This document shows positions 1 to 6,271 of a stretch of 11,125 nt of DNA, piece after piece. The position numbers and the translations under genes were made by a program. The stretch's first letter is position 1; each line of letters starts with the position of its first letter. The notes below the pieces were generated by a model. That model was not told the DNA's origin, made no database searches, and saw only the letters and a program-made list of their open reading frames with translations. The DNA comes from Chloroflexota bacterium (GTDB lineage: Bacteria; Chloroflexota; UBA6077; JACQUR01): assembly GCA_016210245.1 (NCBI GenBank), contig JACQUR010000324.1:1-11125 (forward strand), written 5' to 3'.

Positions 1-99
1 GCTCAGGATGATCCTTCGACCGGCTCAGGATGATCCTTCGACCGGCTCAGGATGATCCTTCGGCAAGCTCAGGATGATCCTTCGACCGGCTCAGGATGA
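1..99. repeat. 22-base tandem repeat array, four full copies and a partial fifth
   Basis: Four head-to-tail 22-base units start at 1, 23, 45 and 67. Each begins GCTCAGGATGATCCTTCG and ends ACCG, or GCAA in the third copy. A truncated fifth copy (GCTCAGGATGA) covers 89-99. The unit holds a small palindrome (GGAT-G-ATCC). There are no spacers, so this is not a CRISPR array. The left end is cut by the window, so the array may be longer. The last partial copy overlaps the 3' end of the response-regulator gene and supplies its TGA stop. Such direct repeats are typical of dispersed intergenic repeats in high-GC genomes; a function is not evident. Confidence 0.9.
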
Positions 100-780
100 G
101 CGGGACGGGCTCAACTCTTCAGGACACGGCTGCTGGGGGTCGACCAGGCCGCGACGGATGCAGAAGCGCAGCAGGCCAAGCCGGTCGTGCAGGCCGAGCT
201 TGCGCATCAGGGTACTGCGGTGGCGGTGGACGGTGCTTGGGCTGAGGCGGAGTCGCTCCGCGATCTGCCGGCTGGTCAGCCCCTGGCCAACCAGGACGAG
301 CACCTCCCGCTCGCGCTTGCTGAGCCGCTCGTACACGTCGCGCACCTCCTCGCGGGTGGTGCTCTTCAGCAGGTTCTGCAGCAGGAACCGGGCGGCGGAT
401 GGATTCAGGTACACCTCGCCTCGGGCAGCCCGCCGAATCGCCTCGATGACCTCGGCGGCCGGCGCCGACACGGGCACGTAGCCCTCAGCGCCGCAGCGCA
501 AGGAGTCCAGCAGGTAGGCCTCGCTCTCGTGCATCATGAGCAGGACGACGCCGGTCGACGGGTGTTGCTCCTTGACCTGGCGCGCGGCCTCCATGCGGTC
601 GTGTACGGGCATGGCGATGCCCAGCAGCACCACGTGGGGCCGCAGGAGGTCGGTCTGTCGCACGACCTCCCACCGGTCCGTCGCTTCGCCGATCACCTGG
701 ACATCTTGCGCCTGCTCCAGGAGACGGCGAAGCCCTGCCCGCACCACCTGGCCGTCGTCGGCCAGCAAGACGGTGATCAT
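91..780 (-). CDS. NarL/LuxR-type response regulator with a degenerate receiver domain
   Basis: A 229-residue two-domain transcription factor of the usual NarL/FixJ length. Residues 2-120 form a receiver-like domain and residues about 151-212 a LuxR-type helix-turn-helix (LSKREREVL, then TSRQIAERLRLSPSTVHRH), which is intact and should bind DNA. The acidic pair Asp8-Asp9 is kept. The phospho-acceptor position in VVLLGIAMP is Gly54 instead of Asp, the conserved Thr/Ser after beta-4 is Met82, and the conserved Lys is Val104. Phosphorylation by a histidine kinase is therefore unlikely, and no kinase gene is present. The ATG lies 3 bases after the stop of the upstream lipoprotein gene, with only a weak distant GGAG, so translation is probably coupled. 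It is the last gene of the cluster and could regulate it. The TGA stop and the last residues fall in or beside the 22-base repeat, so the original C-terminus may have differed. Confidence 0.9.
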   Translation of the reverse strand: MITVLLADDGQVVRAGLRRLLEQAQDVQVIGEATDRWEVVRQTDLLRPHVVLLGIAMPVHDRMEAARQVKEQHPSTGVVLLMMHESEAYLLDSLRCGAEGYVPVSAPAAEVIEAIRRAARGEVYLNPSAARFLLQNLLKSTTREEVRDVYERLSKREREVLVLVGQGLTSRQIAERLRLSPSTVHRHRSTLMRKLGLHDRLGLLRFCIRRGLVDPQQPCPEELSPSRSS

Positions 781-783
781 TGG

Positions 784-2394
784 CTACTCGACAATCTCCA
801 CCGCCAGGCGGATTGCCGGCGTGACGCGCCACGGGTGATCGTCGGCATAGGTGAGCATCGGCACCCCGTAGAGGCGCGGCATGGCGTCGCCGGCCTGGTC
901 CTTGCTCTTCCAGATGAACGGGTACAGGTCGATCAGGTGCGTGCCCGGCCCCCCCGTGGCCCTGATCGTGAACTCGATAGCGCCACCGGCGCTGAATCCG
1001 CAGATGTAGCCAATCTGGGCGTTGTCGTAGGTCACCGCGTAGACGTTGTTGTTGTAGGTCGCGGTCCCAAGACCGTTCAGACGAATCTTGATCTCCTCGC
1101 CCACGCGCACCCGACTCGGCCCGAAGGAGACCAGCGAGGACTCGACGAACAGGGAGGTGGTCGCCAGCACCTGCTCGCCCTGCAGCACGTCCAGGCGGTG
1201 GATGCCGCCCAGGTCGTCCGGAATCGCCAGCTCCCGCACGAACGCCCCATCCGGCCCGGTCTGCACGTTCCCCAGCACGCGCGTCTGGTCCATCTTCGCC
1301 TGCGCGGTGAACGCCGTTGCCGTCCAGTTCCTGGCCAGCGTCCCCCAGCGCAGCGCCATCTGCGTGTTGGCCGGCAGGCCGCTGCCGCGCAGCGTCACCC
1401 TCTGCCCCACCACGCCACGATTGGCTGATAGGCTGAGCTGCCCGGGGCCTGGCCCTGCACTCGGCGCGCCCGCCGGGAACGGGTTGCCGGTGGCCAGGGA
1501 GCGTTCGACGACCGGCGCCGCAGGCCCCGGGTCGCTGGTGACTCGGAAGCTGAACTCGGCTCCGGGCACGTCCTTGAACGCCCCATCTTTGAAGTTCAAG
1601 AACGGCGTCGGGTAGACCGAGTTGTGCCAGATGGAGAGGTAGTGCTCGCCCACCGGGCCGGCGGCGCGCAAGCGACCGACGGCGACGCCCCCGGTCGTCA
1701 CCGCGGTCATGACGCCGGCCGGGCGGTTATCGTACAGAATTGGCCAGGAGCTGATCTGGGGCTGCCAATCGACCCCGGCGATCCGCACCTCGATCATGGT
1801 GCCGACGGGGCCCTCGCGGGGCGAGATGGAAAACGTGGGCAGCACCGTGAGGCCAGCCTGGGATACTTCCCGGTCGCCGACCACGCCCCGCAGGTCGTGG
1901 GAGCCACCGTAGTCGAGCGGCACCTGGAGGCTGGTGTTGATGCTGCCCGATGGATCGGCGCGAACGGTGGCCAGCAGTCGAGAGGTGGGATCGTAGCGCT
2001 GGCCGACCAGCTCGAGGCCATCGAGCTCGTAGCGGCCCTGGACCGTGTACCAGACCAATCCCACCTCGGCCCCCGGCGGGTAGCCGCTGCCGCTGACCTG
2101 GACTGTTGCCCCAACCTCGGCGTGCGAGGGCGTGAGCTGCAGCTTCGCGGTGTAGGCCTGGGATACCGTCTCGGCTCGCCCTGGTTCACTGCTCTCCACC
2201 CCCGTGCGGGCCGCGGGCGCCACCCGCGGCTCGGCGGGCACAGCCGGCAGCCCGGCCGGCCCTGCCAGCGGGCCGCAGCCAGACAGTCCAAGCAGCAGGA
2301 GCAGCGCCACGGGCAGGAGCTGGCGGCGCGGTAGGGCTCTCTCGGTGAACCGGAGGCACGGTGGGCGCGTCGGGCGCCCTCCCAGCAATCGCAT
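784..2394 (-). CDS. Secreted lipoprotein with duplicated Ig/TIG-like domain pair
   Basis: A 536-residue protein. Residues 1-24 are a long Arg-rich n-region, residues 25-39 a hydrophobic stretch, and LSGC at 37-40 a lipobox with Cys40 as the lipidation site. The rest is beta-rich and internally duplicated. Unit A1 (about 84-184; VGATVQVSGSGYPPGA, then LDYGGSHDL) matches A2 (about 319-417; VGQRVTLRGSGLPANT, then DDLGGIHRL). Unit B1 (about 185-268; GPVGTMIEVRIAG, YDN, GPVGEHYLSIW) matches B2 (about 418-500; VRVGEEIKIRLNG, YDN, GGPGTHLIDLY). The G-x-T-V-x-G-x-G-x-P pattern is that of IPT/TIG or similar bacterial Ig-like folds. A Pro/Gly-rich linker (about 288-318) joins the halves. A GGGAG motif precedes the ATG; a shorter start is possible. 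Its place inside the molybdoenzyme cluster suggests an extracytoplasmic accessory or binding role, but no catalytic motif is visible. Confidence 0.82.
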   Translation of the reverse strand: MRLLGGRPTRPPCLRFTERALPRRQLLPVALLLLLGLSGCGPLAGPAGLPAVPAEPRVAPAARTGVESSEPGRAETVSQAYTAKLQLTPSHAEVGATVQVSGSGYPPGAEVGLVWYTVQGRYELDGLELVGQRYDPTSRLLATVRADPSGSINTSLQVPLDYGGSHDLRGVVGDREVSQAGLTVLPTFSISPREGPVGTMIEVRIAGVDWQPQISSWPILYDNRPAGVMTAVTTGGVAVGRLRAAGPVGEHYLSIWHNSVYPTPFLNFKDGAFKDVPGAEFSFRVTSDPGPAAPVVERSLATGNPFPAGAPSAGPGPGQLSLSANRGVVGQRVTLRGSGLPANTQMALRWGTLARNWTATAFTAQAKMDQTRVLGNVQTGPDGAFVRELAIPDDLGGIHRLDVLQGEQVLATTSLFVESSLVSFGPSRVRVGEEIKIRLNGLGTATYNNNVYAVTYDNAQIGYICGFSAGGAIEFTIRATGGPGTHLIDLYPFIWKSKDQAGDAMPRLYGVPMLTYADDHPWRVTPAIRLAVEIVE

Positions 2395-2430
2395 CTTCGG
2401 ACTCCCTTCGTGGAAAGACCGTTGGTGGAG

Positions 2431-2505
2431 ACGCGGGGACGCGGGGACGCGGGGACACGGCGGCTCTCCCCGCGTCCCCGTGTCCCCGTGCCCCCGTGTC
2501 CCTGC
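2431..2505. repeat. GC-rich 8-base-unit inverted repeat between two lipoprotein genes
   Basis: The left half (about 2431-2460) is made of GCGGGGAC units, ending GCGGGGACACGG. The right half (about 2467-2505) holds the complementary units (GCGTCCCC, GTGTCCCC, GTGCCCCC, GTGTCCC). Separated by about six bases (CGGCTC), the halves can fold into a long imperfect GC hairpin in RNA of either strand. The element almost fills the gap between the lipoprotein ending at 2508 and the one starting at 2394. It has no T-run, so it is not a classical terminator on the minus strand. Confidence 0.85.
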
Positions 2506-2507
2506 GC

Positions 2508-3200
2508 CTACGCCTTGGGCTTCGCCGGCACGACCACGTCGGGGAGCACTTTCTCGACGATGGTCAGCAAGGAGGCCGGGACGCGATACGGCTTGAACTC
2601 CCCGGTCTGGCCCTCGAGACCGGCGGCCGCGATCGAGTAGAGCAGGCTGCCGGTGGGGTAGTCCTTGGGGACCACCCAGGAGCCCGTCCAGAATTCCTCC
2701 TTGTTCGGGTCGTCCCCGTGGGGGCCGTACTTCATCTTGATGTTGGTGCCGTTGGCCAGACGGATCTCGGCGTTCTCGATCGCCTTGTCGCCCATCAACT
2801 CGGCGGCACGCGAGTCGTAGATCCGGGCACGCCAGACGATCTGCGAGTTCCTCGGGAAACGGCTGTTCAGGACACAGCTCAGCTCCTTCTTCTCCTCGTC
2901 ATTCAGGTTCTTCGATCCCTGGACCACGTCGACCGAGAGAATGAGCTTGCTTGGGCCGGCGGCGGCCGGCTTCTCCGCTGCCGCAGCCGGCTTCTGGGTT
3001 GGGGCCGCTGGCTTCTCCGCCGTGGCGGCCGGCTTCTCGGCTGCGGCGGCAGGCTTCTCTGTGGGCGCTGGCGGCTTCTGTGCCGCCGCGGCGGCCGGCT
3101 GCTCCGTTGGAGCCGGCGGTGCGGCCTGGCACGCTGTGGCGAGCACCAGCCCGACGGCCGCGACTGCAAGAACGATACGCCAGTGGCGTTGCAGGCTCAT
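2508..3200 (-). CDS. Lipoprotein with Pro/Ala/Thr/Lys linker and C-terminal beta-rich domain
   Basis: A 230-residue protein in three parts. There is a short signal peptide (residues 1-23) with a probable lipidation site at Cys24 (LATAC). A low-complexity spacer (25-84) is built from repeats such as PTEKPAA and AAEKPAA, a typical flexible stalk of surface lipoproteins. The C-terminal domain (85-218) contains WRARIYD, an N-A-E-I-R-L strand, a KYGPHG turn, FWTGSWVVPKDYPTG and a closing LLTIVE strand. That pattern looks like an Ig-type or carbohydrate-binding-like beta sandwich. I do not recognise a named family with certainty. The ATG at 3200 was chosen because a strong ribosome binding site lies just upstream and the signal peptide starts there; an in-frame upstream start would give an unlikely 27-residue leader. 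The gene lies in the same direction as the molybdoenzyme genes and may present or bind a substrate outside the membrane. Confidence 0.85.
   Translation of the reverse strand: MSLQRHWRIVLAVAAVGLVLATACQAAPPAPTEQPAAAAAQKPPAPTEKPAAAAEKPAATAEKPAAPTQKPAAAAEKPAAAGPSKLILSVDVVQGSKNLNDEEKKELSCVLNSRFPRNSQIVWRARIYDSRAAELMGDKAIENAEIRLANGTNIKMKYGPHGDDPNKEEFWTGSWVVPKDYPTGSLLYSIAAAGLEGQTGEFKPYRVPASLLTIVEKVLPDVVVPAKPKA
2949..3128 (-). repeat. Imperfect coding repeat for the lipoprotein stalk
   Basis: The DNA encoding residues 25-84 of the lipoprotein consists of imperfect repeats around GCCGGCTTCTC (plus strand), with units of about 21-27 bases. The units encode EKPAA, TEKPAA and TQKPAA blocks. Such sequence readily changes length by slippage, so stalk length may vary between strains. 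Confidence 0.75.
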
Positions 3201-3205
3201 GAGGT

Positions 3206-3216
3206 CTCCTCCCTCC
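3206..3216 (-). promoter_or_regulatory. Ribosome binding site fixing the lipoprotein start
   Basis: On the minus strand the bases read GGAGGGAGGAG, followed by ACCTC and then the ATG at 3200. The strong Shine-Dalgarno match at normal spacing supports this start over the longer reading frame. Confidence 0.75.
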
Positions 3217-3299
3217 AAGATGCACGAAGTTCTCGACGATCTGGCTCTGGCGCACCCTGCGCCGACGGTCACGTCATGCATACCTCCTGGTCGGCTCTC

Positions 3300-3326
3300 G
3301 CGGTCGGCGCCGGCGGCGCCGACCGC
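3300..3326. other. Perfect 12-bp GC hairpin between cluster genes
   Basis: GCGGTCGGCGCC at 3300-3311 and its exact complement at 3315-3326 are separated by a 3-base loop (GGC). The hairpin lies 9 bases past the stop of the 86-residue membrane protein and 99 bases before the lipoprotein start. No T-run follows on the minus strand. It could mark an RNA processing or stability point, or partial termination, between the enzyme genes and the lipoprotein/regulator genes. Confidence 0.65.
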
Positions 3327-3335
3327 CAGGTTTGC

Positions 3336-3596
3336 TCATCGCCGCTCGTGGCTCGGTCGGCTTGCCTGGGCGAGCGCCTCCAGGCTCGAGGCCCGCTCTG
3401 GGATCAGCTCGTAGGCCACGGCCGAGAGGAAGGTGAGCATGACCCCGAGGACGAACAGCGCGGGCGCGCCCGGCAGCCGCGGGTTGCTGTACATCGGACT
3501 GACGGCCTGGCCCAGCGGTGCGGCCAGGAAGAAGTAGCTGGCCATGGCCAGGAGCACTCCACCGCCAAGCATGAGCAGGGTGATGACGGCTCGCAC
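3336..3596 (-). CDS. Small two-helix membrane protein
   Basis: An 86-residue protein with two predicted membrane helices (about 4-28 and 44-62), joined by a short polar loop (GQAVSPMYSNPRLPG). It ends in a charged tail rich in Glu and Arg. The start is GTG at 3596, three bases after the stop of the NrfD-type gene. GGAGG seven bases upstream lies inside the end of that gene, so the two are translationally coupled. I recognise no family. Its tight coupling suggests a small accessory subunit that packs against the NrfD-type subunit, as small helical subunits do in other respiratory complexes (inference). Confidence 0.8.
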   Translation of the reverse strand: MRAVITLLMLGGGVLLAMASYFFLAAPLGQAVSPMYSNPRLPGAPALFVLGVMLTFLSAVAYELIPERASSLEALAQASRPSHERR

Positions 3597-3599
3597 GTT

Positions 3600-4913
3600 C
3601 TAGCCTCCATGTCCAGGCTCTGGGATTTCGATGATCGGGAACAGCTTCATGAACAGGGTGTAGAGCAGCACCCCCAGCGCGAGCAGCCCGAGGATGACCC
3701 CGTACTCGACCTGGGTCGGGCTGTAGGAGCCAGGGGGATACGGCAACAGGGTCCCCTGGATCTGCGAGGGCACAACGATCAGGTAGCGCTTGCCGATCGC
3801 GGCCACGTTGACCACCAGCCCGCTGGCCACGATCAGCGTCAGATTGGCGCGGCCCGTGAGGAACTGCCCGAACAGCAGCAGGAACGCCAGGAGAAGACTG
3901 CCGACGGACAGCCAGTACAGCCAGGCGAAGCTGCCGCTCAGCATGGCCGCGGTCAGCCTGGCCTCGTGCTCCTGGCCCTGGTAGGTCGTCGTCAGCCAGT
4001 CCACGATCAGGAAGTAGAGGTAGGTGGCGGTCAGGAGCATCAGCAGGGTTCCCAACCAGGAGAAGACGGGCAGGGGCAGTTGCTCGCGCGCGTCGAGCAC
4101 GACCCGCAGGATCGCGGCGATGGCGATGAGCAGACCGATGCCCGAGATCCCGGCGAGGATGACGAACCCCGGCGCCTGCAGCGCGCTGAACCAGCCCGGC
4201 CGGCCCACCTGCAAGCCGAACACGAAGCCCAGGGTAGAGTGGGCCGTGATCAGCAGCGGGAGGATGCCGATCGCCAGGTAGAAGCTGGCGCGGTGATGGC
4301 GCGCCTGCTCGCCCGCGGTGCCGCGGTAGCCCGCAGCCCACAGGCGGTAGAACCAGCGCAGGCGGCTGGGCAGGCGGGCGCAGTGGGCAGCGTCGCGCCG
4401 CCCGTCCAGGTAGAAGTAGACGAGGCTGGCGAACAGGTAGCCGGAGATGACCAGGCTGAAGGTGCCGAAGAAGGGTGACTGGGGCCGCGCATACTGGAAC
4501 AGGTTGATGATCCCGCGCAGCGGTTGGCCCAGGTCGGCCAGGATGCTGAGGCCAGCCAGGATCAAGCTGATAATGGTCAGCAGCTCGGCCATGCGCGAGA
4601 GGGGGCGCAGATGGGTCAGGTTCAGCAGCCGGATCAGGGCGGCGACCGTGATTCCGGCGAAGCTCACCCCCACGAAGTACACCACGAAGGCGATGTACAA
4701 CCCCCAGGCGGCTCCGCCCATGGTGCCGATATCGCGCATGCCCGTGACGATCTCCCCTGCCTCGAACTGGCGGGTGTAGGCGGAGATACCCAGGGCGACG
4801 ATCGCCAGCAGGGCGAGGATCAAGGCGATCGAACCGAGGCCGAAGCGTCCGACGCTGTAGGGCAAGCGCTCGACGTGTACTGCCCCAGAGTAGTGCTGCG
4901 TTCCTGCCGGCAT
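3600..4913 (-). CDS. NrfD/PsrC-type membrane subunit of a molybdoenzyme complex
   Basis: A 437-residue, very hydrophobic protein with about ten membrane helices (roughly 25-45, 68-95, 107-127, 150-169, 210-232, 248-272, 283-305, 325-350, 358-380, 402-424). The family signature is clear: a Trp-Gly helix (GGAAWGLYIAFVVYFVG), then ADLGQPLR, then YARPQSP. The KRYLIVVPS stretch near 375-383 resembles the longer ten-helix members (HmeB/DsrP and ActC-like), not the eight-helix PsrC/NrfD of about 320 residues. The known family role is to bind quinone or quinol at the outer membrane face and exchange electrons with the iron-sulfur subunit. No heme-binding motif is seen. The ATG lies 3 bases after the stop of the iron-sulfur gene, with a GAGGG upstream, so the two are coupled. 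Confidence 0.93.
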   Translation of the reverse strand: MPAGTQHYSGAVHVERLPYSVGRFGLGSIALILALLAIVALGISAYTRQFEAGEIVTGMRDIGTMGGAAWGLYIAFVVYFVGVSFAGITVAALIRLLNLTHLRPLSRMAELLTIISLILAGLSILADLGQPLRGIINLFQYARPQSPFFGTFSLVISGYLFASLVYFYLDGRRDAAHCARLPSRLRWFYRLWAAGYRGTAGEQARHHRASFYLAIGILPLLITAHSTLGFVFGLQVGRPGWFSALQAPGFVILAGISGIGLLIAIAAILRVVLDAREQLPLPVFSWLGTLLMLLTATYLYFLIVDWLTTTYQGQEHEARLTAAMLSGSFAWLYWLSVGSLLLAFLLLFGQFLTGRANLTLIVASGLVVNVAAIGKRYLIVVPSQIQGTLLPYPPGSYSPTQVEYGVILGLLALGVLLYTLFMKLFPIIEIPEPGHGG

Positions 4914-4916
4914 GGT

Positions 4917-5654
4917 CTATACCCTCGCTCTCACCGCTTCGATCTGGCGCGCCTCGCCGGTCGGCGGGCGGCCGGAGACGTAGTGGACGCGTGGCTGGGT
5001 GCCCGCTTCCTCGAGCAGGCGGAACGAGGGCTTGCTCCGCAGGACCCGCGAGGCAATGCTGTCCGGGTCGTCCAGGTCGCCGAACTGCAAGGCGAACACC
5101 GGGCAGTTGGCCACGCTGGCCGGGACCAGCCCCTGCTCGACCCGCTGCACGCAGAAGGTACACTTCTCGATCACGCCCTTCACGCGCCCGCCGCCGGCGA
5201 TGCGGCGCTGCTCCTTGCCGTAGGGCTTGTCCAGGTCCGGGTTGCGGTAGGGCGGCACCTGGCCGTTGGTCACCGGCTTGAGGTCCGGGTCGTCCCAATC
5301 CAGGTAGTAGTTGTGGGCCGGACTCTGCCAGTTGAAGTAGTTCACGCCGTACGGGCAGGACACCTCGCAGTAGCGGCAGCCGATGCACCGCTCCCAGTCG
5401 GTGGAGACGAGGCCGTCGGTGCGCTTGAAGCGGGCGCCGACCGGACAGACCTTGACGCACGGCGCGTTGTCGCAGTGCTGGCAGGGGCGCGGCATGAACC
5501 AGATGCGAGTGTCGGGATAGTCCCCTTCCTCGAAGCGGAAGACGTACATCCAGAGGTTGGCTGCCGGCGTGTTGTTCTCGACCTTGCACGCCTCCACGCA
5601 GGCCCGGCAGCCGGTGCATCGATCCAGGTCAACCACCATTCCATATCTAGGCAC
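4917..5654 (-). CDS. Ferredoxin-like iron-sulfur subunit (PsrB/NrfC/TtrB type)
   Basis: A 245-residue electron-transfer subunit of the DMSO-reductase-type enzymes. There are four cysteine motifs: C13-x2-C16-x2-C19-x3-C23; C58-x2-C61-x4-C66-x3-C70; C90-x2-C93-x2-C96-x3-C100; and C165-x2-C168-x11-S180-x3-C184. In the family the third residue of the last motif is Cys (PAC), but here PAS is encoded (AGC). One cluster therefore has Ser as possible ligand or is a [3Fe-4S] cluster. It lacks its own signal peptide and should leave the cell bound to the Tat-exported catalytic subunit. The start is GTG at 5654, supported by GGAGGAG six bases upstream. It stops 3 bases before the NrfD-type gene and would carry electrons between the Mo subunit and that membrane protein. 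Confidence 0.95.
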   Translation of the reverse strand: MPRYGMVVDLDRCTGCRACVEACKVENNTPAANLWMYVFRFEEGDYPDTRIWFMPRPCQHCDNAPCVKVCPVGARFKRTDGLVSTDWERCIGCRYCEVSCPYGVNYFNWQSPAHNYYLDWDDPDLKPVTNGQVPPYRNPDLDKPYGKEQRRIAGGGRVKGVIEKCTFCVQRVEQGLVPASVANCPVFALQFGDLDDPDSIASRVLRSKPSFRLLEEAGTQPRVHYVSGRPPTGEARQIEAVRARV

Positions 5655-5660
5655 GAGTGT

Positions 5661-5667
5661 CTCCTCC
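5661..5667 (-). promoter_or_regulatory. Ribosome binding site for the GTG start of the iron-sulfur subunit
   Basis: The minus strand reads GGAGGAG, then ACACTC, then GTG. The perfect Shine-Dalgarno sequence supports the unusual GTG start. It sits only three bases from the end of the large inverted repeat, so a hairpin there could influence initiation. Confidence 0.75.
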
Positions 5668-5670
5668 CAG

Positions 5671-5780
5671 CGCCGGCCGCGGACGAGTGCTGAGTTGCGA
5701 GTGCTGAGTCCTGAGTGCTGAGTCTGGGCTTGGGACTCAGGACTCAGGACTCGCAGCTCAGCACTCGTCCGCGGCCGGCG
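5671..5780. repeat. Large inverted repeat with 45-base arms
   Basis: The left arm (5671-5715) and right arm (5736-5780) are reverse complements over 45 bases with only two mismatches; a 20-base loop separates them. The outer part is CGCCGGCCGCGGACGAG. The inner part consists of 7-base units such as TGCTGAG and TCCTGAG. The element fills the gap between the cytochrome gene (stop at 5790) and the iron-sulfur gene (start 5654). Transcribed, it forms a very stable hairpin inside the cluster mRNA. It resembles a small palindromic dispersed repeat; no transposase or target duplication is seen. Confidence 0.93.
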
Positions 5781-5789
5781 CCGGCTTGT

Positions 5790-6239
5790 TCAGCGTGGCT
5801 CACGCGTTCCCGCTTTCGTCTGCGCCAGCGCCACCCCTTCCGGTTTGGGCAGGATGCCGTGGCACGTCTGGCAGCCCAGGCTCTGCTTGTGATCGCTCGG
5901 CGGTGCGGCCCACGTGGGCCAGAAGGCCGACTGCACGGCCGCGTCTTCGTGGCACTTGGTACACGGGGTGCCAATGAGCACCTCCGGGCTGCCCTCGTGA
6001 TCTTCGGAGCTGATCCACGCCCAGGTCGCCTGGCCGGGATAGATCGTCTTGCCGGTCATGGTCTCTCTCGGCGCGGCAGCGGCCACGGGTGCCTCCCGGG
6101 CCACCAGCGCCAGCTCCGAGGGCAGCATCACGGCCCAGGTTGGGCCCAGGGCGGTGCGCAGCGAGATGAGGCCGGCGATGGCCAGCAGCACCCCCAGCAG
6201 CACCCTGAGCGGACGCACGCGCGAACCTTGCCGATGCAT
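5790..6239 (-). CDS. Membrane-anchored diheme cytochrome c
   Basis: A 149-residue protein. Residues about 10-32 form a hydrophobic segment after basic residues, either an uncleaved anchor or a signal peptide. Two c-type heme sites follow: C93-T-K-C96-H97 and C123-Q-T-C126-H127. Upstream His81 and His117 are candidate distal ligands. An Ala-rich stretch (50-57) separates anchor and heme region. The protein should lie on the outer face of the membrane. It is placed between the catalytic and iron-sulfur genes, so it is probably a subunit or direct redox partner of the complex. I do not recognise a named family beyond small multiheme cytochromes. ATG at 6239 has GAGGAG at good spacing. Confidence 0.9.
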   Translation of the reverse strand: MHRQGSRVRPLRVLLGVLLAIAGLISLRTALGPTWAVMLPSELALVAREAPVAAAAPRETMTGKTIYPGQATWAWISSEDHEGSPEVLIGTPCTKCHEDAAVQSAFWPTWAAPPSDHKQSLGCQTCHGILPKPEGVALAQTKAGTREPR

Positions 6240-6271
6240 CGTGATCTCCTCTCGTCCTTTCGTCAGCGTCC

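Noticed and set aside
1..99. CRISPR array
   Set aside because: The 22-base units are directly adjacent with no spacers.
3201..3281. Upstream start of the stalked lipoprotein at 3281
   Set aside because: It would add 27 residues before the signal peptide and bury a strong ribosome binding site inside the gene.
2361..4478. A 705-codon plus-strand open frame
   Set aside because: It is antisense to two lipoprotein genes and a membrane protein, with the Gln/Arg/Glu-rich composition typical of a shadow frame.
3274..5619. A 781-codon open frame on the minus strand over the iron-sulfur and NrfD-type genes
   Set aside because: It is out of frame with both recognised genes, rich in Arg, Pro and Gly, and has no domain pattern.
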